Assembly (NCBI GenBank): GCA_913009765.1
Contig: CAJVYT010000232.1
Location: 1 to 6,883, forward strand
Length of the DNA stretch: 6,883 nt
From: an uncultured candidate division Zixibacteria bacterium
GTDB lineage: Bacteria > Zixibacteria > MSB-5A5 > GN15 > FEB-12
Direction: 5' to 3'
The position numbers were made by a program, and so were the translations under genes. The first letter of the stretch is position 1, and each line of letters starts with the position of its first letter. Under the pieces are notes generated by a model that was given only the letters and a program-made list of their open reading frames with translations, was not told the origin of the DNA and did not search any database. Shown here piece by piece: positions 1-5,957 of this stretch.

Positions 1-282
1 GCATCGCCTATTTCCGTCTGGGAAGCAATGTCCATGGCTAAAGCAATAGTCTCTACCGATGTGGGGGATGTAGCGAGGTTTATTGAGAATGGCGAAAATG
101 GTTTTATTGTTCCTGCCAAAGATAGTACTGCTTTAGCTGAAAAAATAAGCATACTTATTGAAAATAAGAAGTTAAGGACAAAGTTCAGTCAAAGGGCAAG
201 AGAGACGGCGGTTAAACATTTAGACATTGAAATTTGTGCTAAAAAGCATGATCAGTTCTACAAGGAGATTATGAATAAATAA
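1..282 (+). CDS. Glycosyltransferase family 4 (GT-B), C-terminal part, 5' end outside window
   Basis: The frame is open from base 1 and gives about 93 residues before TAA at 280-282. It starts A-S-P-I-S-V-W-E-A-M-S-M, followed by IVSTDVGDV and then NGENGFIVP. This is the nucleotide-sugar binding end of GT4 enzymes: the second Glu of the E-x7-E motif is in VWEAM, and the first would be the codon just before the window. The 'TDVGD...NG.NGF.VP..D...LA..I' stretch and the closing helices are typical of the family. GT4 enzymes move a sugar from a nucleotide donor to a lipid or glycan acceptor at the cytoplasmic membrane. The substrate cannot be read from this fragment. The methionine at base 28 is internal, not a start. 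The gene lies upstream of a B12 radical SAM gene on the same strand, which fits a polysaccharide cluster. Confidence 0.88.
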   Translation, partial: ASPISVWEAMSMAKAIVSTDVGDVARFIENGENGFIVPAKDSTALAEKISILIENKKLRTKFSQRARETAVKHLDIEICAKKHDQFYKEIMNK

Positions 283-466
283 ACTTTGACAGCTTGTAAA
301 AAGCTGGAGACATTCATTGCTTTAAAATTATAGAAATAAATACGAATAAATAGCTAATTTTAACTCAAAGGAAGCACTTGAGAAATAGACTGAAGAAAAG
401 CTTAAAAAATGAAACATTTTTTTAAATGTTTGCTGTTTTATGGTAAATACATAAGTTAAGTTTTTT
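283..466 (+). other. AT-rich intergenic leader upstream of the B12 radical SAM gene
   Basis: This is 184 bases of AT-rich sequence between the GT4 stop and the next start. A small inverted repeat, AGCTT-GTAAA-AAGCT (291-305), follows the GT4 stop but has no T-run, so it is a poor terminator. I see no convincing -35/-10 pair; the TTGACA at 286-291 has no -10 at a usable distance. The one notable structure is the AT hairpin at 412-431, listed separately. No RNA gene or small reading frame is evident. Confidence 0.4.
412..431 (+). promoter_or_regulatory. AT-rich hairpin ahead of the radical SAM start
   Basis: AAACATTT (412-419), a TTTT loop (420-423) and AAATGTTT (424-431) form a perfect 8-bp palindrome. 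It ends 35 bases before the start codon at 467. It could be a weak transcription pause, a site for a dimeric regulator, or chance in AT-rich DNA. No T-run follows it, so a simple intrinsic terminator is unlikely. Confidence 0.3.
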
Positions 467-1966
467 ATGAAAATTCTCTTAATTGATCCTCCATTTTACC
501 GTTTTATAGGTTATTACAACCGCTATTTCCCTCTTGGTTTAGCCTATCTTGCAGCGGTATTACGAAAAGACGGGCATGAGGTCATGATCTATGATGCTGA
601 TTGTAATGTTAATCCTTCAAAAATGGATTTTGCCAGGTTGGAGGATAGCTATCCTTTATACCTTAGAGCAGTAAAAGACGATAATCATCCAATCTGGCAG
701 GAGATGACGGAAAGAATTAGGGATTTCAAACCGGATTTGGTTGGAATTAGTGTTTGGACTACTTTTGCAGCCTCTGCCTTTAAGCTTGCCTCTATATGCA
801 AGCAATTCGATAAAAGTTTGCCGGTGGTAATGGGTGGTCCCCATATCTCTATAAAATATAAGGAGGTTTTACAAATATGTCCTGATGTAGACTTTCTCGT
901 TAGAGGAGAAGGAGAAGAAACTCTTTCGGAGTTAGTGAGAGCTGTTGGGGCGAGATGGAGAGATAAAAATGCTGCTTTCAATGACATTAAAGGCATTTCA
1001 TATATCCGGAATGGAGAGGTAGTTCATAATCCAGCAAGAGAATTTATTAAAGACCTGGATTCAATACCTTTTCCGGCACGAGATTTATTATTAAACAAGG
1101 ATTCCTACAATTCAGAAGATATGGGACTTTTGATGACAAGCAGGGGGTGTCCGTATAATTGTTCCTATTGTGCTACAAGTATATGGGAGAGGAAAACACG
1201 TTATCATTCTGTCGATCATATAATTAAAGAAATCAAGCTGATAATTGATAAATATGGAACACGACAAATTACCTTCAAGGATGACTCTTTTACAGTTAAT
1301 AAAAAAAGAGTTCTGGAACTTTGTGACAGGCTGATAAAAGAAAACATTAAAATCAACTGGGATTGTAATACCAGGGTAAACCTGGTAGATGAGCAAATTT
1401 TAAGGAAAATGAAAAAAGCAGGATGTAATAGTATAAAGGTTGGAATAGAGACCGGAAGTGAAAGGGTTCTCAATTTGATGAGCAAGAAAATAAGCTTTGA
1501 TCAGTGTAGAAAAGCAGCTAAATTGTTCAGGAAAGTAGGCATACATTGGACAGGTTATTTTATGATGGGACTTCCTTCGGAGACTATGAAAGAAGTTTAT
1601 CAAACCCTGGAGTTTATGAAGGAACTTAAACCGGATTATGCCTCTTTTAGTGTTTATGAACCCTTCCCGGGAACTGAATTATTTAAAGTAGGCATTGAGA
1701 AAGGTCTGGTTCAGGATAGCAGGACTTTAGAAGATTTTTATAGTATCTCTCCTAAATATTATTATGTTAAGGACATAAATCGTAGAGTTGATACTATAAA
1801 CAATGAAGAATTTGAGAAACTTGAATATGAAATAAAGGAAGCCTTCCATAAATACAACAAGGGTTTTCCAAGATTGCTAAAAAGAGCTATGTCAAGAAAT
1901 AAGCTATACCTAAACGACCCCGGGATATTATGGGATGATCTTAGAAAGTTTTGGGGATGGGTCTGA
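467..1966 (+). CDS. Cobalamin-binding radical SAM protein (BchE / class B methylase type), 499 aa
   Basis: The N-terminal ~170 residues form a B12-binding Rossmann-like domain: MKILLIDPPF at 1-10, FPLGLAYLAAVLR at 21-33, KPDLVGIS at 88-95, VVMGGPHIS at 120-128 and VRGEGEETL at 145-153. The DxHxxG cobalamin-ligand motif is not visible; many members of this class lack it. A linker (DLDSIPFPARD, 196-206) leads to the radical SAM domain with TSRGCPYNCSYC, so C228, C232 and C235 would ligate the SAM-binding 4Fe-4S cluster. VGIETGSE (325-332) and GYFMMGLPSET (363-373) are further radical SAM core motifs. The length is normal for the family, so the gene looks intact. Such proteins methylate or cyclise unreactive carbons in lipids, antibiotics, tetrapyrroles or glycolipids. 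The substrate here is unknown; the glycosyltransferase fragments nearby suggest an envelope glycan or lipid. ATG 467 is the first usable start; no Shine-Dalgarno is visible, and the ATG at 440 hits a stop four codons later. Confidence 0.9.
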   Translation: MKILLIDPPFYRFIGYYNRYFPLGLAYLAAVLRKDGHEVMIYDADCNVNPSKMDFARLEDSYPLYLRAVKDDNHPIWQEMTERIRDFKPDLVGISVWTTFAASAFKLASICKQFDKSLPVVMGGPHISIKYKEVLQICPDVDFLVRGEGEETLSELVRAVGARWRDKNAAFNDIKGISYIRNGEVVHNPAREFIKDLDSIPFPARDLLLNKDSYNSEDMGLLMTSRGCPYNCSYCATSIWERKTRYHSVDHIIKEIKLIIDKYGTRQITFKDDSFTVNKKRVLELCDRLIKENIKINWDCNTRVNLVDEQILRKMKKAGCNSIKVGIETGSERVLNLMSKKISFDQCRKAAKLFRKVGIHWTGYFMMGLPSETMKEVYQTLEFMKELKPDYASFSVYEPFPGTELFKVGIEKGLVQDSRTLEDFYSISPKYYYVKDINRRVDTINNEEFEKLEYEIKEAFHKYNKGFPRLLKRAMSRNKLYLNDPGILWDDLRKFWGWV

Positions 1967-2039
1967 GAAAGGACATGAAAGGGTGTAAACTGTCTTTAGG
2001 TTAAAGGGTATAACGCCGGGGATTGCAAATATTGAAGCG

Positions 2040-2075
2040 TTTTACCCATTTCAGCTCAAGGCTGTTTTGGGTAAA
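2040..2075 (+). repeat. REP-like hairpin R1 (forward)
   Basis: Left arm TTTACCCATTTCAGC (2041-2055), loop TCAAG (2056-2060) and right arm GCTGTTTTGGGTAAA (2061-2075). The outer 8 bp and the inner 4 bp pair. A TTT facing TTT makes a symmetric internal bulge, as is common in REP sequences. Bases 2040-2074 are identical to R3 (4150-4184). R1 lies 14 bases upstream of the likely start of the broken radical SAM gene. It belongs to the four-copy family associated with the RAYT at 3209-4132. Confidence 0.88.
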
Positions 2076-2088
2076 AAAATCTGACGAT

Positions 2089-3122
2089 ATGAATAAATAT
2101 ACAATGAGGTTTTTATATAACCTGTTAGGTTCCAGGGGTTCAAAGGTAGCCGCGTTAAAAACACTGGAAGTGTTCAGATTGCCGACTTACTGGATTGCAA
2201 TTGATACCAATAACACATCATGTCGATGGAGATGTTTGAATCGATAGCAAAACAGGTCTTTCATAAAACAAAAATGCTTGATCTCTCCTGTAGTTTCGAA
2301 CCGTTTATGACAAGGAATTTTTTGGACTATGTAAGAGTTGCAAGGAAATATTTTAACGGGTATATAGGGATATGTACCAACGCACTTTTAATGAAGGAAG
2401 AGATAATCTATAATATTATCAATGAAGAATTATTGGACGAAATAAACATAAGCATCGATGGGATTACAGAGTCAACATACAACTCTATAAGGACAAATGG
2501 GGACTTTGCTACATTATTGAAGGTTTTGTCGCTCCTGAAATCGGTCAGGAATCAGAATACGAAGAAAAAGAATCCTATTATCAGGATAAACTATACAATG
2601 TTAAGAAAAAATGTTGAAGAACTGGCAGGTATATATGATTTTGCCAGAGAATATGACATTGACATTGTTCAATTGAGGCATGCTAAACTGACAAAACCTT
2701 TCTCGGATTTGTTTGAAGAGTCTCTCTTTTTTCACCAGGAGTTGTCCGATTCCATCATTGAAAAGGTAAAAAAGCAGTTTAACAGGGATAAAAAAATAAC
2801 AATAATACACCCGCCTTTATTTTCAAGCAGGAAACCCAAGAGGATTGGCAAGTCTGTTTGCGCCTATCCATGGTTTAATTTTATTATCTCAAGTAATGGA
2901 GATGTCAATCTCTGTTATATTGGTTCAATCGGGAGTTTTGCACAAAATACCTTTAGGGAGATGCTTAAATCGGAGTTAGTTGTAAATAGCCGGTCCCGGT
3001 TATTAAGGGGTAAGTATGAAGAGTTTTGCAGGAACTGTTATGCTGTTAGCGATATGGAGAATGTGCAAAAAAGAAGTACTTTTATCCGGGAAGATTTAAT
3101 GCCGAATGTTACAGTTCCATAA
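2089..3122 (+). pseudogene. Radical SAM/SPASM protein that has lost its CxxxCxxC region
   Basis: The gene reads from ATG 2089 in one frame (LPTYWIAIDTNNT, the strand just before the radical SAM cysteines). It continues in another frame from about 2220 (MSMEMFESIAKQVF). In relatives these two stretches are separated by roughly 15-20 residues holding C-N-x-x-C-x-x-C. Here they meet directly at about 2213-2220, and the original frame stops at 2245-2247, so a deletion plus frame change removed the cluster-binding loop. The rest is well kept: LDLSCSFEPF, the TNALL strand, ISIDGITESTYNSIR, and a C-terminal SPASM/twitch region with Cys codons at 2859, 2913, 3027 and 3036. A product starting at 2220 would be 300 aa and unable to bind the SAM cluster, hence catalytically dead. 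Relatives modify peptides or act in cell-wall and polysaccharide clusters; the role here is unknown. Hairpins R1 and R2 flank the gene closely. Confidence 0.8.
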
Positions 3123-3136
3123 GTGTGGTTTTGTCT

Positions 3137-3173
3137 TTTTACCCATTTCAGCCTTGAGCTGAAATGGGTAAAA
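3137..3173 (-). repeat. REP-like hairpin R2 (inverted), perfect palindrome
   Basis: TTTTACCCATTTCAGC (3137-3152), loop CTTGA (3153-3157) and GCTGAAATGGGTAAAA (3158-3173) form a perfect 16-bp stem. The loop is the reverse complement of the TCAAG loop in the other copies, so R2 points the opposite way. It sits 14 bases after the broken radical SAM gene and 35 bases before the RAYT start. No T-run follows the stem on either strand, so I read it as a REP and not a terminator. Confidence 0.9.
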
Positions 3174-3208
3174 GTTAGGAACGGAATCGACACCTACCTG
3201 ATATAAAT

Positions 3209-4132
3209 ATGGATGCACTTGAGCTTGTCAGACAGGGAAAGATCAAACGATATTTCCGGGCAACCCGGAAATTGAATGTCCCAGATATGGTTTATCACAT
3301 TACACAGAGGGCGGCTGGCAAAGAGCCGTTGTTCCTGGAAGACAATGACTATCTCTTTATGATAGGAGTTTTAAAGGAGATTTCCCAAAATCACTCACTC
3401 AGAATGTACGCCTTTTGCCTCATGCCAAATCACATCCATTTGCTTTTCAGTCCTCAGGAAGACAACCTGTACGATGCAATGAGGGACCTGTTTTCAAGAT
3501 ACGCTATGAGATTCAATCTAAAATATGAAAGAAAAGGTCATCTGTTTGGTGGGCCTTACAGACAGGCAGTATGTCTGGAGGATGGCTATCTTTTGTCTGC
3601 ATCACTTTATATACACCTGAATCCGGTAAATGCTGCTCTGGTGTTAGATCCCATAAGGTACCGCTGGTCATCGTCCAGGTTGTATTGTAAGGATGCTGGC
3701 CCAAAATCCTTTGTAGATCCGGATTTAATCTTGCGCTTGCTCTCTGAAGATCAGATTGAGAGTAAGAAAAAATACAGGCTTCTGCTGAAACAGGGCAGTG
3801 AGTTAGCGGTTGCACACGTCCTGGAACAGGAAGACGCCATAGAATGTTTTAGCTCGAAGCTTGCATCTATATTTCCTTCAATTTTCAGGAAAGTTAACAA
3901 TAGAAAGCAGGTTGTAAAATCCTTCGAGCTGGGTCTTCTGGACATGGAAGAGTTGGAAAGAAAAATACAAGACATGAAAGAAGGTCGGAGTTACAATGCC
4001 CTTGAAAGTAGAAAGGCCAAAAAATACCTCATAGAGCAACTCATTGCCCGTGGCTATAAACGAGCAGAAATTGCAGAGCGTTTGGGTTTATCAAGAAAAA
4101 CTGTTTACAACATGCTAAGATCAGACTTGTGA
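3209..4132 (+). CDS. REP-associated tyrosine transposase (RAYT, HUH/Y1 family) with C-terminal HTH
   Basis: A 307-aa protein with the Y1-transposase core in residues ~20-160. KLNVPDMVYHITQR is the first beta strand. CLMPNHIHLLF carries the metal-binding HUH pair (H75, H77). FSRYAMRFNLKYERKGHLFGG and YIHLNPVNAA are the conserved helix and closing motif. The catalytic Tyr should be Y127 or Y134; I cannot decide which. RAYTs nick single-stranded DNA at REP hairpins through a 5'-phosphotyrosine link, like IS200/IS605 TnpA, but are usually single-copy genes. At 307 aa this is longer than the short enterobacterial type; the extra C-terminal ~150 residues end in a helix-turn-helix (KRAEIAERLGLSRKTVYNML, 284-303), probably for DNA recognition. 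There is no good Shine-Dalgarno before ATG 3209, so the start could be somewhat different. The frame is intact and a cognate REP family is present, so it may be active. Confidence 0.93.
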   Translation: MDALELVRQGKIKRYFRATRKLNVPDMVYHITQRAAGKEPLFLEDNDYLFMIGVLKEISQNHSLRMYAFCLMPNHIHLLFSPQEDNLYDAMRDLFSRYAMRFNLKYERKGHLFGGPYRQAVCLEDGYLLSASLYIHLNPVNAALVLDPIRYRWSSSRLYCKDAGPKSFVDPDLILRLLSEDQIESKKKYRLLLKQGSELAVAHVLEQEDAIECFSSKLASIFPSIFRKVNNRKQVVKSFELGLLDMEELERKIQDMKEGRSYNALESRKAKKYLIEQLIARGYKRAEIAERLGLSRKTVYNMLRSDL

Positions 4133-4149
4133 AGAGTTATTTGCAACCC

Positions 4150-4184
4150 TTTTACCCATTTCAGCTCAAGGCTGTTTTGGGTAA
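4150..4184 (+). repeat. REP-like hairpin R3 (forward)
   Basis: Left arm TTTACCCATTTCAGC (4151-4165), loop TCAAG (4166-4170) and right arm GCTGTTTTGGGTAA (4171-4184), with the same TTT/TTT internal bulge as R1. The 35 bases are identical to R1 at 2040-2074. R3 begins 17 bases after the RAYT stop, immediately before the PIN-toxin remnant. A frame opened by GTG 4129, which overlaps the RAYT stop as GTGA, reads straight through the hairpin into the remnant. Confidence 0.9.
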
Positions 4185-4185
4185 T

Positions 4186-4374
4186 ATTGATAATTATAGG
4201 TCGGTTCTGAATGAAGCGAAAACATATACTGATAGTTTTGGTGTTTTACTTAAGGCAAAGAAAGGAAGACTTATTCATGAGGTAAAACCTATTCTCAATC
4301 AATTAAGAAATGTTGGATTTTTTCTTAAAAGGGAATTAATTGCTGATATACTTAAGCTTTCTGGTGAAGCGTAA
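4186..4374 (+). pseudogene. C-terminal remnant of a DUF3368/PIN-domain toxin
   Basis: The 62 codons contain DSFGVLLKAKKGRLIHEVKP, ILNQLRNVGFFLKRELI and LKLSGE. They match the conserved end of DUF3368 PIN-like toxins, where a '.GTLGVLL.AK..GLI..V.PL...LR..GF..S..L...L..AGE' pattern follows the last acidic residue. The N-terminal ~100 residues, with the acidic nuclease centre, are missing, and REP R3 sits at the break. Intact members are putative RNases of type II toxin-antitoxin modules; this piece cannot be active. It could be expressed as an 81-aa readthrough product from GTG 4129 that includes the translated REP, but nothing shows that it is. The assignment is by eye from a short tail. Confidence 0.6.
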
Positions 4375-4377
4375 ATA

Positions 4378-4482
4378 ATGATTATTCCTGTTGCATTTTC
4401 AAAAAGACCTTCTCTCAATGTGGTTGCCGACCGTTATAAGAATGCGGCCAAAGTGAATGATATTCGTGAGGAACTCGTATAG
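4378..4482 (+). CDS. Unrecognised 34-aa reading frame
   Basis: ATG 4378 lies three bases after the stop of the PIN remnant and gives 34 residues, beginning MIIPVAFSKRP and ending VNDIREELV, with a stop at 4480-4482. I do not recognise it. It is a plausible fragment of a longer gene, since the composition is protein-like, or a chance frame. It is followed 10 bases later by REP R4. Coding status is doubtful. Confidence 0.2.
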   Translation: MIIPVAFSKRPSLNVVADRYKNAAKVNDIREELV

Positions 4483-4492
4483 GGATTAAGGA

Positions 4493-4525
4493 TTACCCAT
4501 TTCAGCTCAAGGCAAATTTGGGTAA
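4493..4525 (+). repeat. REP-like hairpin R4 (forward, diverged right arm)
   Basis: TTACCCATTTCAGC (4493-4506), loop TCAAG (4507-4511) and GCAAATTTGGGTAA (4512-4525). The left arm and loop match the other copies exactly; four bases of the right arm differ from a perfect complement. The total length of 33 bases between TTACCC and GGGTAA is the same as in the other copies. It ends nine bases before the inverted end of the IS481-like element. Confidence 0.82.
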
Positions 4526-4534
4526 AGAGAAGGG

Positions 4535-4594
4535 GTAGCTGATAAGTGTCAGGACATCGTTTACAAGAAAAAGTGCCACGACATCGTTTACAGT
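4535..4594 (+). repeat. Left inverted end of the IS with two tandem 19-bp boxes
   Basis: Box 1 is TGTCAGGACATCGTTTACA (4547-4565) and box 2 is TGCCACGACATCGTTTACA (4574-4592), with a period of 27. The outer part GTAGCTGATAAG (4535-4546) also matches the right end. The boxes are likely transposase binding sites. TTTACA at 4587-4592 and TTGACA at 4601-4606 could serve as -35 elements, but no good -10 follows either at a normal spacing. Confidence 0.88.
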
Positions 4595-4631
4595 GGCTAA
4601 TTGACAATTTAATAAGCACCCAAGCTGTTAC

Positions 4632-4667
4632 CATGAATGCATCCTGAATTCACTGGAGGCATTCATG
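4632..4667 (+). promoter_or_regulatory. Hairpin hiding the transposase ribosome binding site and start codon
   Basis: CATGAATGC (4632-4640) pairs perfectly with GCATTCATG (4659-4667), and TCC (4642-4644) can pair with GGA (4655-4657) across one mismatch. The right arm contains the Shine-Dalgarno GGAGG (4655-4659) and the start ATG (4665-4667). An RNA starting outside the element would include both arms and fold, blocking translation. IS10 and IS50 use the same logic against readthrough transcription; applying it here is inference. Confidence 0.6.
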
Positions 4668-5854
4668 AAAAAAAAGACTTGAACAGGAACGACAACGGGC
4701 TGTTCAGAGGTATCGTAATGGAGAAAGAGCTAAAAGTATTTGTATCTCACTTGGTCGAACTATACCATGGTTGCACAAGTGGCTGTATCGCTATGACCAA
4801 TCCAATCCTGACTGGTATCTGGATAAATCAAAGAGTCCCCTTACACGTCCACAGCGAACGTGCAGGGAGATTGAGGAAGTCGTTAAATTGACTCGTCTCA
4901 GTCTTTACAATAAAGGCTTGTTCTGTGGCGCTCAAGCCATCCTGTGGGAGCTTGAAGAACAGACAGTACAACCCTTGCCGTCTCTTCGTACGATCAGTCG
5001 TATTCTGACCCGTAATGACCTTACCCATCGGCGTACGGGTCGCTATGAGCCAAAGGGTACACCGTACCCAAATCTGATAGCGAAAGTTCCTAACTTTCGG
5101 CACCAAGCCGATTTCGTAGGTCCTCGTTATCTCAGAGGTAAGGCAGGCTCCCTACGGTTCTACAGTATGAACATAGTCGATCTGAGTACAGGCCGGTGCG
5201 GCACTCAACCGTTGTTCAATCGTGACGGAAACACCGTATATGGGGCGTTTTGGGAAATCTGGGGCCGACTCGGAATGCCTCGCCATCACCAGGTAGACAA
5301 TGAGATGGTTTTCTGTGTTGAGCGGCAGCCCCACTCATCCACGGGGTATGGGACCGCTTATCCGTCTGTGTCTCCACTATAAAATAGAGCTCTGGTTCAT
5401 CCCACAATCAGAACCATGGCGCAATGGTGTGGTCGAGCAGTTCAACAACCACTACCAACAGAAGTTTCTCGATCGGGTTCCCATGCGAACAGCAGATGAA
5501 CTTAGAGAAGGAGCTTTGGCCTTTGAGCAGAAACATAACAGCCGTTATAGATACAGCAAACTCAATGGAAAAACGCCCATGGAAACACTGGCTCAGTCAG
5601 GAAAGAAACCACTTCGCTTTCCGCCAAACCAATCAGTACCTAAGACGCCGATCAAGAAACCAGAATCAGGCTGTTATCACCTGATCCGCTTTATTCGGAG
5701 TGACTGCAAACTCGATATATTTGGTGAGCATTTCCGGGTTTCACCAGACCTCCAGTATGAGTACGTGGTGGCTACCATTGATGTTAAAAAGCAAAAACTC
5801 AAACTCTTCCATGAGCAATTTCAAGTGGATGAATTTGATTACACATTACGCTGA
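4665..5854 (+). pseudogene. IS481-like DDE transposase with two frame breaks
   Basis: ATG 4665, with GGAGG six bases upstream, stops after five codons in its own frame. Skipping one base in the A8 run at 4668-4675 gives M-K-K-R-L-E-Q-E-R-Q-R and a long frame. It holds an N-terminal helix-turn-helix (RYRNGERAKSICISLGRTI, then WLHKWL), a second HTH region, and the integrase core with catalytic Asp codons at 5110 (QADFVGP) and 5296 (VDNEMVF). That frame ends at 5382. Homology resumes one base over from about 5305-5325 with SGSPTHPRGMGPLIRLCL and PWRNGVVEQF, where the catalytic Glu codon is at 5435. A C-terminal beta domain ends with TAA-free sequence up to TGA at 5852-5854. Without the two extra bases the protein would be about 395 aa, normal for the family. 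As written it is not translatable in one piece. Confidence 0.85.
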
Positions 5855-5865
5855 AGAAACATATG

Positions 5866-5891
5866 GGAATCAGGCTTAACAGCCTGATTCC
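5866..5891 (+). terminator. Intrinsic terminator-like hairpin after the transposase
   Basis: GGAATCAGGC (5866-5875), loop TTAACA (5876-5881) and GCCTGATTCC (5882-5891) form a perfect 10-bp stem, 11 bases after the transposase stop. The following ATTTAAA is only a weak U-tract. It probably ends the transposase transcript within the element. Confidence 0.65.
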
Positions 5892-5897
5892 ATTTAA

Positions 5898-5957
5898 ACT
5901 GTAAACGATGTCATGGCACTAAAAGTTGTAAACGATGTCATGGCAATTATCAACTAC
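5898..5957 (-). repeat. Right inverted end of the IS with two tandem 19-bp boxes
   Basis: Two identical boxes, TGTAAACGATGTCATGGCA, lie at 5900-5918 and 5927-5945, with a period of 27 as on the left. Reverse-complemented, they match the left boxes. The match goes on outward through ATTATCAACTAC (5946-5957), versus GTAGCTGATAAG on the left. This outer part is also read in frame with the GT2 fragment, so the exact border is uncertain. Confidence 0.88.

Larger units (their letters stand above)
3137..4184 (+). mobile_element. RAYT unit: REP-associated transposase bracketed by opposed REP hairpins
   Basis: The RAYT gene (3209-4132) lies between R2 (3137-3173, inverted) and R3 (4150-4184, forward). 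It starts 35 bases from one and ends 17 bases from the other. This inverted bracketing is the arrangement known for RAYT genes and their cognate REPs. R3 abuts a gene that survives only as its C-terminus, which hints that the unit landed in a PIN-toxin gene. Whether the whole unit moves, or only the hairpins, is not settled for RAYTs. Confidence 0.65.
4535..5957 (+). mobile_element. IS481-like insertion sequence, ~1.4 kb, probably inactive
   Basis: A DDE transposase (4665-5854, two frame breaks) lies between long inverted ends at 4535-4594 and 5898-5957 that match at about 50 of 60 positions. Each end carries two tandem 19-bp boxes, TGYCANGACATCGTTTACA. If the true tips are the outer boxes (TG at 4547, CA at 5945) the element is 1399 bp; if the extra matching GTAGYTGATAA at both sides belongs to it, 1423 bp. 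No target-site duplication is visible for either choice, suggesting that a rearrangement followed insertion. The right end runs into a GT2 glycosyltransferase fragment, and the left end lies beside REP R4. Confidence 0.85.

Noticed and set aside
286..334. Promoter from TTGACA at 286-291
   Set aside because: The nearest -10-like sequence (TATAGA, 329-334) is 37 bases away, far outside the usual 16-18.
3137..3173. Perfect hairpin as a rho-independent terminator of the radical SAM gene
   Set aside because: The stem is followed by AAAA then GTT, not by a T-run on the coding strand. The same hairpin recurs three more times, before, after and between genes, so it is a REP.
2040..4525. CRISPR array
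   Set aside because: The repeats are palindromic, occur in both orientations and lie hundreds to over a thousand bases apart with genes between them.
4637..4891. Separate 84-aa gene starting at ATG 4637
   Set aside because: It overlaps the transposase in another frame, has no ribosome binding site of its own, and its sequence past 4681 is a shadow of the HTH-coding region.
4547..5945. Target-site duplication of the IS
   Set aside because: The flanks GATAAG and ATTATC are inverted rather than direct repeats, and moving the tips to 4535/5957 gives no direct repeat either.
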